Source of the DNA: Nocardia huaxiensis
GTDB lineage: Bacteria; Actinomycetota; Actinomycetes; Mycobacteriales; Mycobacteriaceae
Direction of reading: 5' to 3'
NCBI RefSeq assembly: GCF_013744875.1
Contig: NZ_CP059399.1
Location: 7,440,001 to 7,504,000 of the forward strand
DNA length: 64,000 bases
The notes beneath the pieces are model-generated. The model was not told the origin of the DNA, ran no database searches, and saw nothing but the letters and a program-made list of their open reading frames with translations. Of the stretch, positions 25,479 to 33,985 are shown piece after piece. Each line of letters begins with the position of its first letter. The stretch's first letter is position 1. Position numbers and translations under genes: made by a program.

Positions 25479-25937
25479 GTGTCAACACCCGAGGAAGTCG
25501 CCGACCTCAGCGCGACCTTCCGCCGCTACCTGAGTTCCGTTGTGCTGCATGCCCAAGCGGGCGCACGCGCCGTCGGCCTCGGCGCGACCGACCTCTACGC
25601 GCTGAACATCCTGGAATTGAACGGGGCCATGACGCCGGGCGAACTGGGCGCCCGCACCGGCCTCACCACCGGGCCGACGACCCGGCTCATCGACCGCCTC
25701 GAACAGGGCGGGTATGTGCGCCGCGCCTCGGATCCCGGAGATCGCCGCAAGGTCATCGTCGAGCCCGTCGATCAGCCCTACGAGATCGACAAGGCGCTCG
25801 CGCCGGCCCGCAAGCGCATCGGCGAGATCATCATGGGCTACTCGCCCGAGCAGCGCGCGGTGCTGGTCGACTACTTCACGCGCGCCGCCGAGGCGTTCGA
25901 ACTGGCCGCGACCGAGGTCGACGGCCAGATCGAGTAG
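25479..25937 (+). CDS. MarR-family transcriptional regulator
   Basis: 152 residues. Winged-helix region near residues 40-95: LYALNILELNGAMTPGELGARTGLTTGPTTRLIDRLEQGGYVRRASDPGDRRKVIV, including the D-x-R-D/R-R wing tip common to MarR proteins. Helical dimerisation ends flank it. GTG start at 25479 follows AGGAGAAAGG. Probable autoregulation and control of the divergent NTF2-like gene through the palindrome at 25439-25458. Ligand unknown. Confidence 0.9.
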   Translation: MSTPEEVADLSATFRRYLSSVVLHAQAGARAVGLGATDLYALNILELNGAMTPGELGARTGLTTGPTTRLIDRLEQGGYVRRASDPGDRRKVIVEPVDQPYEIDKALAPARKRIGEIIMGYSPEQRAVLVDYFTRAAEAFELAATEVDGQIE

Positions 25938-25979
25938 CCCGGCCCACCCCGGGAATACGTCAGATGATCGACCTGTTGG

Positions 25980-26007
25980 TTGCCATGTCCACAAACAGTG
26001 GTAATTT
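25980..26007 (+). promoter_or_regulatory. Possible sigma-70-type promoter of the YceI gene
   Basis: TTGCCA (25980-25985) and TAATTT (26002-26007) are 16 nt apart, 37 nt before the YceI start codon. The region is noticeably less GC-rich than its surroundings. Confidence 0.35.
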
Positions 26008-26043
26008 GGTTTCCGCATCCACCACTCTGACGAGGAGTTCGCA

Positions 26044-26592
26044 ATGACCGCCAGCACCGCCACCAAGCTCACCCCCGGCACCTGGGCCATCGATGCCGTG
26101 CACTCGACCCTCGGGTTCTCCGTACGCCACCTGATGGTCAGCAAGATTCGCGGGCGCTTCACCGACTTCTCCGGCAACCTGGTCATCGGCGAGGACGGCG
26201 CGGCCAGCGCCACCGCCGAGATCCGCGTCGATTCGGTGAGCACCGACAACCCGCAGCGCGACGCCCACCTGCGCACCGCCGACTTCTTCAATGCGGAGAA
26301 CTTCCCCGTGGCCACTTTCAAGTCCACCGGCTTCCGCGTGGAGGGCGAGGACTTCAGGGTCGACGGCGAGTTCAGCATCGCGGGCACCAGCCACCCGGTC
26401 ACCCTGGACGTCGAGTTCCTGGGCGTGAACCCGGGCATGGGCCAGGGTCCGGTCGCCGGCTTCGAGGCCACCACCGTGATCAACCGCCGCGACTTCGGCA
26501 TCACCATCGACATGCCGCTCGCCGACGGCGGCGCGGTCATCGGCGACAAGATCACCCTTACCCTCGGTATCGAGGTCGTGCAGCAGAGCTGA
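26044..26592 (+). CDS. YceI-family lipid/isoprenoid-binding lipocalin-like protein
   Basis: 182 residues. Starts KLTPGTWAIDAVHSTLGFSVRHLMVSKIRGRF, the diagnostic YceI opening, and ends with an eight-stranded barrel pattern including HLRTADFFNAENFPVATFKST. No signal peptide is visible, so it is likely cytosolic, as are most actinobacterial members. YceI proteins bind polyisoprenoid or fatty-acyl chains. Good GAGGAG Shine-Dalgarno. The acetyltransferase gene follows after 41 nt on the same strand. Confidence 0.92.
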   Translation: MTASTATKLTPGTWAIDAVHSTLGFSVRHLMVSKIRGRFTDFSGNLVIGEDGAASATAEIRVDSVSTDNPQRDAHLRTADFFNAENFPVATFKSTGFRVEGEDFRVDGEFSIAGTSHPVTLDVEFLGVNPGMGQGPVAGFEATTVINRRDFGITIDMPLADGGAVIGDKITLTLGIEVVQQS

Positions 26593-26633
26593 GCGCACCC
26601 ACCCCGGATCGAAGCGACCGAAAGCGAGGAGTC

Positions 26634-26993
26634 ATGAGCGAAACCGGCAAGGCCGCAGCGCAATTCGAGACCACCGTGACGCGCGTGACCGAGGCGCGGC
26701 CGGAGCACTACGCGATCACCTTCGACGGCGAACGCGCCGGGCTCACCGCCTACGTGGATCAGGGCCCGGATCGCATCTTCTTCCACACCGAGGTGGACGA
26801 CCGGTTCGCCGGACACGGGCTGGGCTCGACCCTGATCCGGGCCGCGCTGGAGGACACCCGGGCGGCAGGGCTGCGCATCGTGCCCATCTGCCCGTTCGTG
26901 GCGGCATATGTGAAGAAGCATCACGACTTCGACGACCTGCTCGATCCGATCAGCCCGGCGGCCATCGCCGCCGTCGAAGCCCTGCAGGGCTGA
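26634..26993 (+). CDS. Small GCN5-like N-acetyltransferase (YjdJ type)
   Basis: 119 residues. Short GNAT fold: an N-terminal beta sheet (YAITFDGERAGLTAYVDQ), the acetyl-CoA loop region VDDRFAGHGLGSTLIRAALEDTRAAGLRIVPICPFVAAYVKKH. This compact class (COG2388) lacks the usual N-terminal helices of GNAT enzymes. AAAGCGAGGAG-type Shine-Dalgarno precedes ATG 26634. Substrate unknown; probably co-transcribed with the YceI gene. Confidence 0.85.
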   Translation: MSETGKAAAQFETTVTRVTEARPEHYAITFDGERAGLTAYVDQGPDRIFFHTEVDDRFAGHGLGSTLIRAALEDTRAAGLRIVPICPFVAAYVKKHHDFDDLLDPISPAAIAAVEALQG

Positions 26994-27011
26994 CTATCAC
27001 CGACCCACTCA

Positions 27012-27044
27012 CGCCGCGGCCGAGCACTCAGCTCCGCCGCGGCG
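27012..27044 (+). terminator. Hairpin after the acetyltransferase gene
   Basis: Arms CGCCGCGGC (27012-27020) and GCCGCGGCG (27036-27044) are perfectly complementary with a 15-nt loop, 18 nt after the stop. No T-run. It probably ends the yceI-acetyltransferase transcript before the ribokinase gene. Confidence 0.55.
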
Positions 27045-27086
27045 AGTCGTAGGTGGGGGCGCGACGGGACGGCTAGCGTTCCGGGC

Positions 27087-27962
27087 ATGGCGCGAATCGT
27101 GGTGGTGGGCAGCATCAATATGGATCTGGTGACCACGGTGGGGCGGCGGCCCGCACCCGGGGAGACGGTCAGCGGCGAGGATTTCGCGCTGGTGCCCGGC
27201 GGGAAGGGGTCGAATCAGGCCATTGCCGCACGACGGGCCGGGGCCGAGGTGGACTTCATCGGGGCGGTCGGCGACGACGTGTTCGCCGGGGAGCTGCGGC
27301 GGGTGCTGGCCGACGCGGGCGTGGGGGTGACGCGGCTGCGACAGGTGAAGGGGCCGAGCGGGATCGCCGCCATCGTGGTGGACGGGGCGGGCGAGAACAC
27401 CATAATCGTTGTGGGCGGGGCGAATTCACGCATGACAGCCCTGGCCGCGGCTGATCTGGCGCTCATTGCCGAGGCGGATGTGCTGCTGTGCCAGTTGGAG
27501 ATTCCGGTGCCGGCCGTCCTCGCGGCCATGCGGCACGCCCGGGATCATGAGACCACGGTGGTGCTCAATCCCTCTCCCGTACAGGACCTTCCGGCCGAGG
27601 TGTGGGCGGCGGCCGATATCGCGGTGGTCAACGAGGGCGAGTCGGCGAGTATCGGCGCGGCGCTGGACGCGGTTCCGCACGTGATCACCACCCTCGGCGC
27701 GGCGGGCGCGACCTATCGGGGCCCGGACGGAATCAGCCTCTCCCATCCGGGAATTCGGGTCGAGGTCGTCGACACCACGGGTGCCGGTGACACGTTCACC
27801 GGCACGCTGGCGGCGCACTGGCACGCGGGCCCCGCGACGGCGCTCGCCTGGGCCTGCGCGGCAGGTGCGCTGGCCACCACGAAACTCGGCGCCAGCGCGT
27901 CGATCCCGAACCTGCACGAGATCGAACGCGCCCTCGCCGACGCCGAGCGGGACCTGAGGTGA
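27087..27962 (+). CDS. rbsK: Ribokinase (PfkB family)
   Basis: 291 residues. PfkB signatures: IVVVGSINMDLVTTVGRRPAPGETV at the start, PGGKGSNQAIAARRAGAEVDFIGAVGDD (signature 1), and VDTTGAGDTFTGTLAAHW (signature 2, with the catalytic Asp and anion hole). These closely match ribokinase rather than fructokinase or adenosine kinase. Phosphorylates D-ribose at O5 in the cytosol. No ribose transporter is adjacent, so the sugar source is unclear. Convergent with a TetR gene. Confidence 0.9.
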   Translation: MARIVVVGSINMDLVTTVGRRPAPGETVSGEDFALVPGGKGSNQAIAARRAGAEVDFIGAVGDDVFAGELRRVLADAGVGVTRLRQVKGPSGIAAIVVDGAGENTIIVVGGANSRMTALAAADLALIAEADVLLCQLEIPVPAVLAAMRHARDHETTVVLNPSPVQDLPAEVWAAADIAVVNEGESASIGAALDAVPHVITTLGAAGATYRGPDGISLSHPGIRVEVVDTTGAGDTFTGTLAAHWHAGPATALAWACAAGALATTKLGASASIPNLHEIERALADAERDLR

Positions 27963-28008
27963 GCCGGCTCTCGGGCGATGCCGCCATGAGGTCCCACTCG
28001 GCGCGGCG

Positions 28009-28590
28009 CTAGACGACGGCGGGCGACTTCTTGCCGGTGTGGACGGCGACCAGATCGGAGATCTGTTTGCCCGTGCGTTCCAGGGGCGCGGTGGTGCGGG
28101 TGGCCAGGGATATGACGACCGCGCCCTCCACCGCCGCGATAATGGTGGTGGCCAGGGATTTCGCGGTCTCGGGCTCGACGTTCTCGGCGCGCAGGCGTTC
28201 GGCGAGGATGTCTTCCCATTCGGTGAAGATCTCGCCCGCGGCGTCGGCGGCCTCCTGGGACTCGGAGCGGCCGAGGGCGGCGGCGACGACCGGGCAGCCG
28301 GCGGTGAAGTCGCTGGAGACGAGCACTTCCTTCCACATGGCCGGGAAGGCGGCGATGATGGTGGCCAGGTCCGTGCCCGCGGTCGCCGTGCGCAGCAGCG
28401 CGCTGATGGTATTGCCCGCGGTGCGGGTGGCCTCGGCGACGAGTTCGGATTTGCCGCCGGGGAAGTTGAGGTAGACCGATCGGCGGGAGATGCCGCTGTG
28501 CTCGAGCAGCTGGGCGATGCCGGTGCCGGCGATGCCTTTGCAGCGCATGAGTGCGATGGCGCTGTCGATGAGCCGGTCGCGGGCTCCCAT
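28009..28590 (-). CDS. TetR-family repressor controlling the flavin-oxidoreductase fusion
   Basis: 193 residues. N-terminal helix-turn-helix (residues ~5-50): RLIDSAIALMRCKGIAGTGIAQLLEHSGISRRSVYLNFPGGKSELVAEA. The C-terminal ligand domain contains SSDFTAGCPVVAAALG, the C-P-V-type motif of TetR_C_37/LmrA-YxaF-like regulators. Divergent from the 28709-30433 gene with a perfect 20-bp palindrome just upstream of its own start, so autorepression and control of that gene are likely. Such regulators often sense quinones, electrophiles or drugs. Confidence 0.9.
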   Translation of the reverse strand: MGARDRLIDSAIALMRCKGIAGTGIAQLLEHSGISRRSVYLNFPGGKSELVAEATRTAGNTISALLRTATAGTDLATIIAAFPAMWKEVLVSSDFTAGCPVVAAALGRSESQEAADAAGEIFTEWEDILAERLRAENVEPETAKSLATTIIAAVEGAVVISLATRTTAPLERTGKQISDLVAVHTGKKSPAVV

Positions 28591-28608
28591 GACACTCTCC
28601 TTCCTTGC

Positions 28609-28655
28609 AGTACACCGATCGGTGTACTACCGTTTCGCATATACCGATTGGTCTA
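28609..28655. promoter_or_regulatory. TetR operator: 20-bp perfect palindrome plus a second degenerate site
   Basis: AGTACACCGATCGGTGTACT at 28609-28628 is a perfect 20-bp palindrome directly upstream of the tetR Shine-Dalgarno. A related imperfect copy, TATACCGATTGGTCTA, lies at 28640-28655 toward the divergent flavoenzyme gene, sharing the TACCGATyGGT core. Two sites in a 118-nt divergent gap is a classic TetR arrangement. Confidence 0.8.
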
Positions 28656-28708
28656 CCCCCGAGTGTAGCCCGTCGCCAGACCTCTTCACCGATGAATCGA
28701 GGCCCAGC

Positions 28709-30433
28709 ATGCCGACCCTGCACGATCCCCTGCCGCTGGCAAGCGGCCAGGTGCTGCCGAACCGGATCATGAAATCGGCCCTGAGCGAGGGCCTCGGCAC
28801 CGCCGGCAACGCCCCGGACGAGCGGCTCGTGCGGCTGTACTCGCGCTGGAGCGAAGGCGGGTACGGGCTCATCGTCACCGGCAATGTGATGGTCGACCGC
28901 CGCCACTGCGGCGAGCCCGGCAATGTGGCCATGGAGGACGAGCGGGATCTGGACGCGCTCACCCGCTGGGCCAAGGCCGCCAAGGACGGCGGGGCCAAGG
29001 TCTGGGTGCAGTTGAATCACCCTGGGCGGCAGGCCAATCCGATCGTGACCCGGAACCGCGCGGTGGGCCCGTCCGCGATCGCCCTGGGCATCCCCGGCAT
29101 TCCCGCGCCGCGCGCACTCACCGAGGACGAGATCCTCGACATCATCGCGCGCTTCGGCGCCGCCGCCCGGGTGGCCGAGGCCGCCGGATTCGACGGCGTG
29201 CAGATTCACGGCGCGCACGGATATCTGGTGTCGCAGTTCCTGTCCCCGCTGTCGAATCAGCGCACCGACGCCTGGGGCGGCGACGCCGAACGGCGCAGGC
29301 GGTTCGTGCTCGAGGTGGCGCGCAGCATTCGCGCGGCGGTGCGCCCCGGGTTCGGGCTGGGCATCAAGCTCAACTCCGCGGACTTCCAGCGCGGCGGGTT
29401 CACCGAGGACGAGTCGCGGGTGGTCATCGAGATGCTCTCCGCCGAGCAGGTGGATCTCATCGAAATCAGCGGCGGCAGTTACGAATCGCCCGCCATGATG
29501 GGGCGTCCGAGCCAGGCGTCGGCGAGCACGAGGGCGCGGGAGGCGTACTTCCTCGACTACGCCGAACGGGCCCGGCAGGCCGCGGGCGCCGTGCCGATCG
29601 CCGTGACCGGCGGATTCCGTTCGCACGCCGCCATGTCCGAGGCCGTCTCGACCGGCACCTGCGATCTGGTCGGCCTGGGCCGCCCGGCCGCCGTGATCCC
29701 CACCGCCGCAGCCGATCTGCTCACCGAGCGCACGGATGTACTGCGCCCGCCGGCGATTTCGCTCAACCTGCCGCCGCGGTTGAAGACCAACGGCAATCTG
29801 AAGGCATTCGACGGCGCGCTCGATCTGCAATGGCACACCGATCAACTGCACCTGCTGGGTGCGGGCAAGGAACCGGATCCGGACCGCTCACCGTGGCGCA
29901 CCGCGACAACCATGCTGCGGCACCACGGTTTCGAGGCCTTCCGCAGCAAGCGCGGCGGAACCTCGAAGGCGGCGAACTCCACCGCGGCGAAGTCCGACGA
30001 CAAGGCCGCCGCCAAGTTCCGGCGGGAACGCGCCATGGGCCGCTACCTCGCGAATCCGGCCGTGCGCGGCCTCGGCGCGCTCGGCATCCGCACCACGCTG
30101 GCCACCGAGATCGAGACCATCGGCCGCAAAACCGGTGAGCCGCGCCGGGTTCCGGTGTCGGTGCTGTTCGACGAGGGCGGCGCGTGGGTGATCTGCCAGC
30201 ACGGCACCCGCTCCGGCTGGGGCGTGAACCTCACCGCGAATCCGCGCATTCGGGTCCGTCAGGGTGATCGGTGGCGGACCGGCACCGCGACCTTCCTGCC
30301 CGACGACGATGTGGCGGCCCGCGCCCGCACCTTCGCGCCGATCCCGCTGCTGGCCCCGTTCATGCCGCGCGCGTTCGCGGCGCTCGGGACCGCGCCCGTC
30401 ACCGTGCGAATCATCTTCGACGACAAGAAATAA
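28709..30433 (+). CDS. Fusion: Old Yellow Enzyme-type flavin oxidoreductase + Ddn-like F420-dependent domain
   Basis: 574 residues in one uninterrupted frame. Residues ~1-370 are a TIM-barrel NADH:flavin oxidoreductase of the OYE class: PNRIMKSALSEGL, WVQLNHPGRQANP, FDGVQIHGAHGYLVSQFLSP, and VTGGFRSHAAMSEAV. After a Lys/Ala-rich linker (~420-445) comes a ~130-residue split-barrel domain of the deazaflavin-dependent nitroreductase (Ddn) family: TTLATEIETIGRKTGEPRRVPVSVLFDEGGAWVICQHGTRSGWGVNLTANPRIRV. The protein would therefore hold FMN and F420 sites on one chain and reduce enones, quinones or nitro compounds. ATG 28709 was chosen from OYE similarity; it is regulated by the divergent TetR. 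Confidence 0.87.
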   Translation: MPTLHDPLPLASGQVLPNRIMKSALSEGLGTAGNAPDERLVRLYSRWSEGGYGLIVTGNVMVDRRHCGEPGNVAMEDERDLDALTRWAKAAKDGGAKVWVQLNHPGRQANPIVTRNRAVGPSAIALGIPGIPAPRALTEDEILDIIARFGAAARVAEAAGFDGVQIHGAHGYLVSQFLSPLSNQRTDAWGGDAERRRRFVLEVARSIRAAVRPGFGLGIKLNSADFQRGGFTEDESRVVIEMLSAEQVDLIEISGGSYESPAMMGRPSQASASTRAREAYFLDYAERARQAAGAVPIAVTGGFRSHAAMSEAVSTGTCDLVGLGRPAAVIPTAAADLLTERTDVLRPPAISLNLPPRLKTNGNLKAFDGALDLQWHTDQLHLLGAGKEPDPDRSPWRTATTMLRHHGFEAFRSKRGGTSKAANSTAAKSDDKAAAKFRRERAMGRYLANPAVRGLGALGIRTTLATEIETIGRKTGEPRRVPVSVLFDEGGAWVICQHGTRSGWGVNLTANPRIRVRQGDRWRTGTATFLPDDDVAARARTFAPIPLLAPFMPRAFAALGTAPVTVRIIFDDKK

Positions 30434-30612
30434 GAGCCCGCACACGGGGCGAGCGGTCAGCGGCGACGGGCAGGTAAGAGTGGCCCGCCGACCGCCGCGA
30501 CGACCGCCACGGACCGGAACCTGCCTCCGCCGGTCGCCCCATTCCCGCGTCCCGGGCACGCCCATGCGATCCCAGTCGACATCCGGATCGCCTCGGCCCT
30601 GGGACGGCACGT

Positions 30613-30653
30613 GATCGACGGCCGGCCGGAATGTCGCCGTCCGGCCGTCGATC
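30613..30653. terminator. Bidirectional hairpin between convergent genes
   Basis: GATCGACGGCCGG (30613-30625) and its exact complement (30641-30653) form a 13-bp stem with a 15-nt loop in the 289-nt gap between the flavin-oxidoreductase fusion and the dehydrogenase gene. The rest of this gap shows no gene or other feature that I can support. Confidence 0.6.
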
Positions 30654-30722
30654 GCGTTGCGGCGCTCTACCGCCTCGAGGCACATCTCGCAGGCCGGGAT
30701 CCGCGCAGGCCGGGCCCGAGCC

Positions 30723-31754
30723 TCACAGGTCGGGCCGGACCAGGATCTGGATGTGATCGTCGGGATTTCGCAGCGCGTCGATCGCGCCCGCGACACCCTC
30801 CAAGCCCACCTCGTCGGTGATGAGCGAGGCCGCATCGACGGTGCCCTCCGCGATGCGATGCAGGGTTTTCGCGTACTCCTCGTGCGGATAGACCATGCAC
30901 ATCTGCAGCGAAATGTCCTTGTAGATACCGACTATCGGGCGGATGACGTCATCGGTCATGACCGCGCCGATCTGCAGGATCGCCGTTTCGCGGGGCACCT
31001 TGTACATGAGGTCGTTGAGCAGGCCCGGGACCGAAGCACACACCCAGACATGCAGTTTCTGGCCGGGCGAGGCGAGCTCCTGCCAAACCTCCACCGGGTC
31101 TTCGGCATTCGGATCGACGACCCGGTGCGCGCCCAGCCGCAAGGCCGCCGCACGCCGCAGTTTCGACGGATCCGATGCCACGATCGGTGCGACACCACGT
31201 TCGGCCAGGGCGGCCACCGCACCCAATCCGACCGGGCCGCAACCGATCACGATGCCGGTGCCCTCCGGCCCGATGCCCGTGCGCGCGACATTGCCGAAGC
31301 CGACCGCCAGGGGTTCGGTCATGGCCGCCACCTGCGGGGGCACCTGATCCGGGATGGGCTCCAAGGCCATGGCCTGCAACACCATGCGTTCGCCGTAGCC
31401 GCCCGGGAAGTCGTTCGAATACCCGATGCCGTGGATGCCGCCCGCGCTGTCGAGCGCCCACGGCAGGGCGACCACATTCTGGCCTTCCACGAACGCGGTG
31501 TCCGGCCCCGCGCCGATCACCCGGGCAGCGAGCTCGTGCCCCATGACCATGTCGCGGTGCGGGTCGAACATGAAGGTCGGGATGCCGCTGTCGCGGGAGG
31601 CCTGGAGGAATTCGTCGGTGTAGTCCAGGGCCTGCTTGTCGGAGCCGCAGATGCCGCAGGCGATGGTTTCCACCAGCACCTGGCCGGGCCCGGGTACGGG
31701 TTCGGGAACCTCGTCGACCACGAGCTTCCGATTGCGCATGACTACCGCGCGCAT
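30723..31754 (-). CDS. Zinc-type medium-chain alcohol dehydrogenase family protein
   Basis: 343 residues. GroES-like N-terminal domain with the catalytic zinc ligands in CGICGSD and the GHE motif (MVMGHELAARVIG), then a Rossmann domain with GCGPVGLGAVAALAE. The four-Cys structural zinc loop of classical alcohol dehydrogenases is absent. Its ATG is 1 nt after the LLM oxidoreductase stop, so both belong to one transcript. Given the nearby Ksh/Hsa genes, a hydroxysteroid or side-chain alcohol substrate is plausible but unproven. Confidence 0.85.
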   Translation of the reverse strand: MRAVVMRNRKLVVDEVPEPVPGPGQVLVETIACGICGSDKQALDYTDEFLQASRDSGIPTFMFDPHRDMVMGHELAARVIGAGPDTAFVEGQNVVALPWALDSAGGIHGIGYSNDFPGGYGERMVLQAMALEPIPDQVPPQVAAMTEPLAVGFGNVARTGIGPEGTGIVIGCGPVGLGAVAALAERGVAPIVASDPSKLRRAAALRLGAHRVVDPNAEDPVEVWQELASPGQKLHVWVCASVPGLLNDLMYKVPRETAILQIGAVMTDDVIRPIVGIYKDISLQMCMVYPHEEYAKTLHRIAEGTVDAASLITDEVGLEGVAGAIDALRNPDDHIQILVRPDL

Positions 31755-31755
31755 G

Positions 31756-32967
31756 TCACTTCCCTTCCGAGTCGGGCGTCAGTGCGGTCTGCAGGGCCTG
31801 GGCGTGCCGTTCGAAGGCGGCTTCGACGCCCGCGCGCATGCCGGACATGAGGCGTTCGCTGTTCGCATTGGCCCAGTCCAGGGAGGCGATGCGAGCGCGG
31901 TTGGCGCCGGTGAAATGCGGAATCACGTGTTCGGCGAAGAGTTTCGCGGAACGCCGGGTGGCGTCCCAGTCCGCCACATTGAGCGCCAGCACCAGGAAGG
32001 TGCCGAAGCCGCCGGACTGTGCGGCCAGGGCTTCGATGGTGGCGATGGCGTCGTCGGGCGTGCCGATGGTGGCGCGGCCGAAGGCGGGGAAGCCGGGGCC
32101 CACCCACTGTTCGACGGCCTCGGCGGCGGTGTCGCCCCACGGGACGTCCATGCCGCTGAGGCGCTTGATGTAGTCGACGAGATGCCCTACGCCCCATTCG
32201 GCTTCGCGGCGGGCCTGCTCGCGGGTTTCGGCGATGTGCATGGGCGCGACGAGCCGCCACTTGGCGCGATCGACGGGGAAACCGTTGTCGCCCATGGTCT
32301 TCTCGTAGATCTTCCAGTTGGGCAGCAGGGCGTCGTAGCCGCTCGGGTCCGAGGCCGCCAGGGACAGCAGGCCCGCACCGTGGCGTCCGGCCAGCACCGC
32401 ACCGGAGGGCGAAATCGTGGACGCCACAGCCATTTCCAGGCCGTCCTGCTGGTAGGGCAGCAGTTGCAGCCGGGCCTCGTCGAGCTCGAACCAGTCCGTC
32501 TTGGCCGTCACCTGTTCGCCGCGGAACAGCTGCGTCAGCACGTCCATGGACTCGTGCATCATGTCGCGCTGGCGCGGCTGCGGCACACCCATCATGGAGG
32601 CGTCCGAGGCCAGCTGTCCCGGGCCGATGCCCATCATGACCCGGCCCTTGGTGAGGTGGTCGAGCAGGCAGATGCGGTCGGCCAGCATCATGGGCTGGTG
32701 GTAGGGCAGCGAATTCACGCCCGTGCCCAACCGGATCCGGTTCGTCCGCTGTGCCGCGGCGGCCAGGAACACCTCGGGGCTCGAGATGATTTCCATTCCG
32801 GCGGAGTGATGTTCGCCGACCCAGGCTTCGGCGAAGCCGAGTTCGTCGGCCAGCTCCACGAGTTGCAGATCGCGCTGGATCTGCAGGGTGGGATTGCCGG
32901 TGAGCGGATGGTACGGCGCGATGAAGAAGCCGAACCGGGTCGGTCCGGAAGCGATGGGCTGATTCAC
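31756..32967 (-). CDS. LLM-class (luciferase-like) flavin-dependent oxidoreductase
   Basis: 403 residues. Bacterial luciferase-like TIM barrel: FGFFIAPYHPLTGNPTLQIQRDLQLVELADELGFAEAWVGEHHSAG at the N-terminus, IRLGTGVNSLPYHQPMMLADRICLLDHLTKGRVMMGIGPGQL in the middle. The EHH segment is common in FMN-dependent alkanal/limonene monooxygenase-type members. It would need reduced flavin, which the HsaB-like reductase encoded upstream could supply. First gene of a two-gene unit with the dehydrogenase; separated from the ksh operon by a strong hairpin. Confidence 0.88.
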   Translation of the reverse strand: MNQPIASGPTRFGFFIAPYHPLTGNPTLQIQRDLQLVELADELGFAEAWVGEHHSAGMEIISSPEVFLAAAAQRTNRIRLGTGVNSLPYHQPMMLADRICLLDHLTKGRVMMGIGPGQLASDASMMGVPQPRQRDMMHESMDVLTQLFRGEQVTAKTDWFELDEARLQLLPYQQDGLEMAVASTISPSGAVLAGRHGAGLLSLAASDPSGYDALLPNWKIYEKTMGDNGFPVDRAKWRLVAPMHIAETREQARREAEWGVGHLVDYIKRLSGMDVPWGDTAAEAVEQWVGPGFPAFGRATIGTPDDAIATIEALAAQSGGFGTFLVLALNVADWDATRRSAKLFAEHVIPHFTGANRARIASLDWANANSERLMSGMRAGVEAAFERHAQALQTALTPDSEGK

Positions 32968-33013
32968 TTTTCGACGCTCCTTTGCGGAATATTCAGTTGT
33001 GCTCCGAGCGACA

Positions 33014-33050
33014 GGGCGTAGTCCGCCGGGGGCTGCGGCGGACTACGCCC
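33014..33050 (-). terminator. Terminator of the hsaB-kshA-kshB-hsaC operon
   Basis: Perfect 14-bp stem GGGCGTAGTCCGCC (33014-33027) with its complement at 33037-33050 and a 9-nt loop, 38 nt beyond the hsaC-like stop. It separates the ring-degradation operon from the LLM/dehydrogenase pair. Confidence 0.75.
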
Positions 33051-33088
33051 GGGACCCGCCAGGGGTGAGAGACGGCGGGGAGTTCAGA

Positions 33089-33967
33089 TCAGCCGCGGGC
33101 CCACTCGTGACCCCAGTAGCTGTCGGCGGTCATCTCCTCGGCGACGTAGCCGTCGCCGACCAGCATGCCCTCGCAACCGAATTCGAGATCCCAGCCGCCG
33201 GGGGTGCGGACGTAGAACGAGATCATCTTGTCGTTGGTGTGGCGGCCGAGCGTGGAGGACAGGTGGTAGCCGGCCTTGTTGACGCGGTCCAGGGCACGGC
33301 CCACATCATCGAGGGCGTCCACCTCGACCATGATGTGCACGATGCCGGGCCCGTCCGGGCGGGAGCCGGGAATGAGCGCGAGGCTGTGGTGGCGGGGGTT
33401 CACGCCCATGAAGCGGATCCAGATCGGATGCTCGGGCGGGCCGACGCGGAAGGAGCCGCGCGAGGCGAAACCCAGGACCTCGGTGTAGAAGCGGCGGGCT
33501 TCCTCGATGTCGCGGACCGGGAGCACCACGTGGCCGAGGCCGAGATCGCCGGTGACGAAACGGTTTCCGAACTTGCCGACCACGGGGGTGTGGTCGAGCA
33601 GCGGGCCGTGGAAGACCTCGATGGTGAAGCCGGACGGGTCGACGAAGCTGATGGCCTCCTCGACGTGCCGGTTGGCGGTGTCTGCCGGAGACAGTGCTGT
33701 GACGCCGATTCCGGCCTTCTCCAGGGTTTCGCGGACCAGTTCGAGGGAGCGGCGGTCGGCGACCTGCCAGCCCACCGCGATGACCTCGTCGCGCTCGCCG
33801 GGGACGAGTTCGAGGCGGTAGGTGTGCTCGTCCACGCGCAGGTAGATCGAGTCCTCGTTGGGACCGGAGCCTTCGGCGAAACCGATGGTGTCGAAGGCGA
33901 ACGTGCGCCAGGCGTCCACATCGGCGATGCGGGCGCGGACGTAGCCGAGCGAGGCGAAGGCGGCCAT
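33089..33967 (-). CDS. hsaC: Type I extradiol dioxygenase, HsaC-like
   Basis: 292 residues made of two vicinal-oxygen-chelate domains. The iron ligands of domain 2 are visible: His in GLGHVVLPV, His in GIVHIMVEV and Glu in WDLEFGCEG; NPRHHSLAL and GRHTNDKMISFYVRTPGG are also typical. The sequence is strongly reminiscent of mycobacterial HsaC, which cleaves the catecholic A-ring of 3,4-DHSA in steroid breakdown. Last gene of the operon, 18 nt after kshB. Substrate range (steroid versus another catechol) is inferred from context. Confidence 0.85.
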   Translation of the reverse strand: MAAFASLGYVRARIADVDAWRTFAFDTIGFAEGSGPNEDSIYLRVDEHTYRLELVPGERDEVIAVGWQVADRRSLELVRETLEKAGIGVTALSPADTANRHVEEAISFVDPSGFTIEVFHGPLLDHTPVVGKFGNRFVTGDLGLGHVVLPVRDIEEARRFYTEVLGFASRGSFRVGPPEHPIWIRFMGVNPRHHSLALIPGSRPDGPGIVHIMVEVDALDDVGRALDRVNKAGYHLSSTLGRHTNDKMISFYVRTPGGWDLEFGCEGMLVGDGYVAEEMTADSYWGHEWARG

Positions 33968-33985
33968 GATGTAACTCCTCGGATC

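Noticed and set aside
32976..32998. GGAATATTC upstream of the LLM gene as a fourth IclR-type site
   Set aside because: Only the 9-nt core resembles half of the motif; the CGATTA centre is missing.
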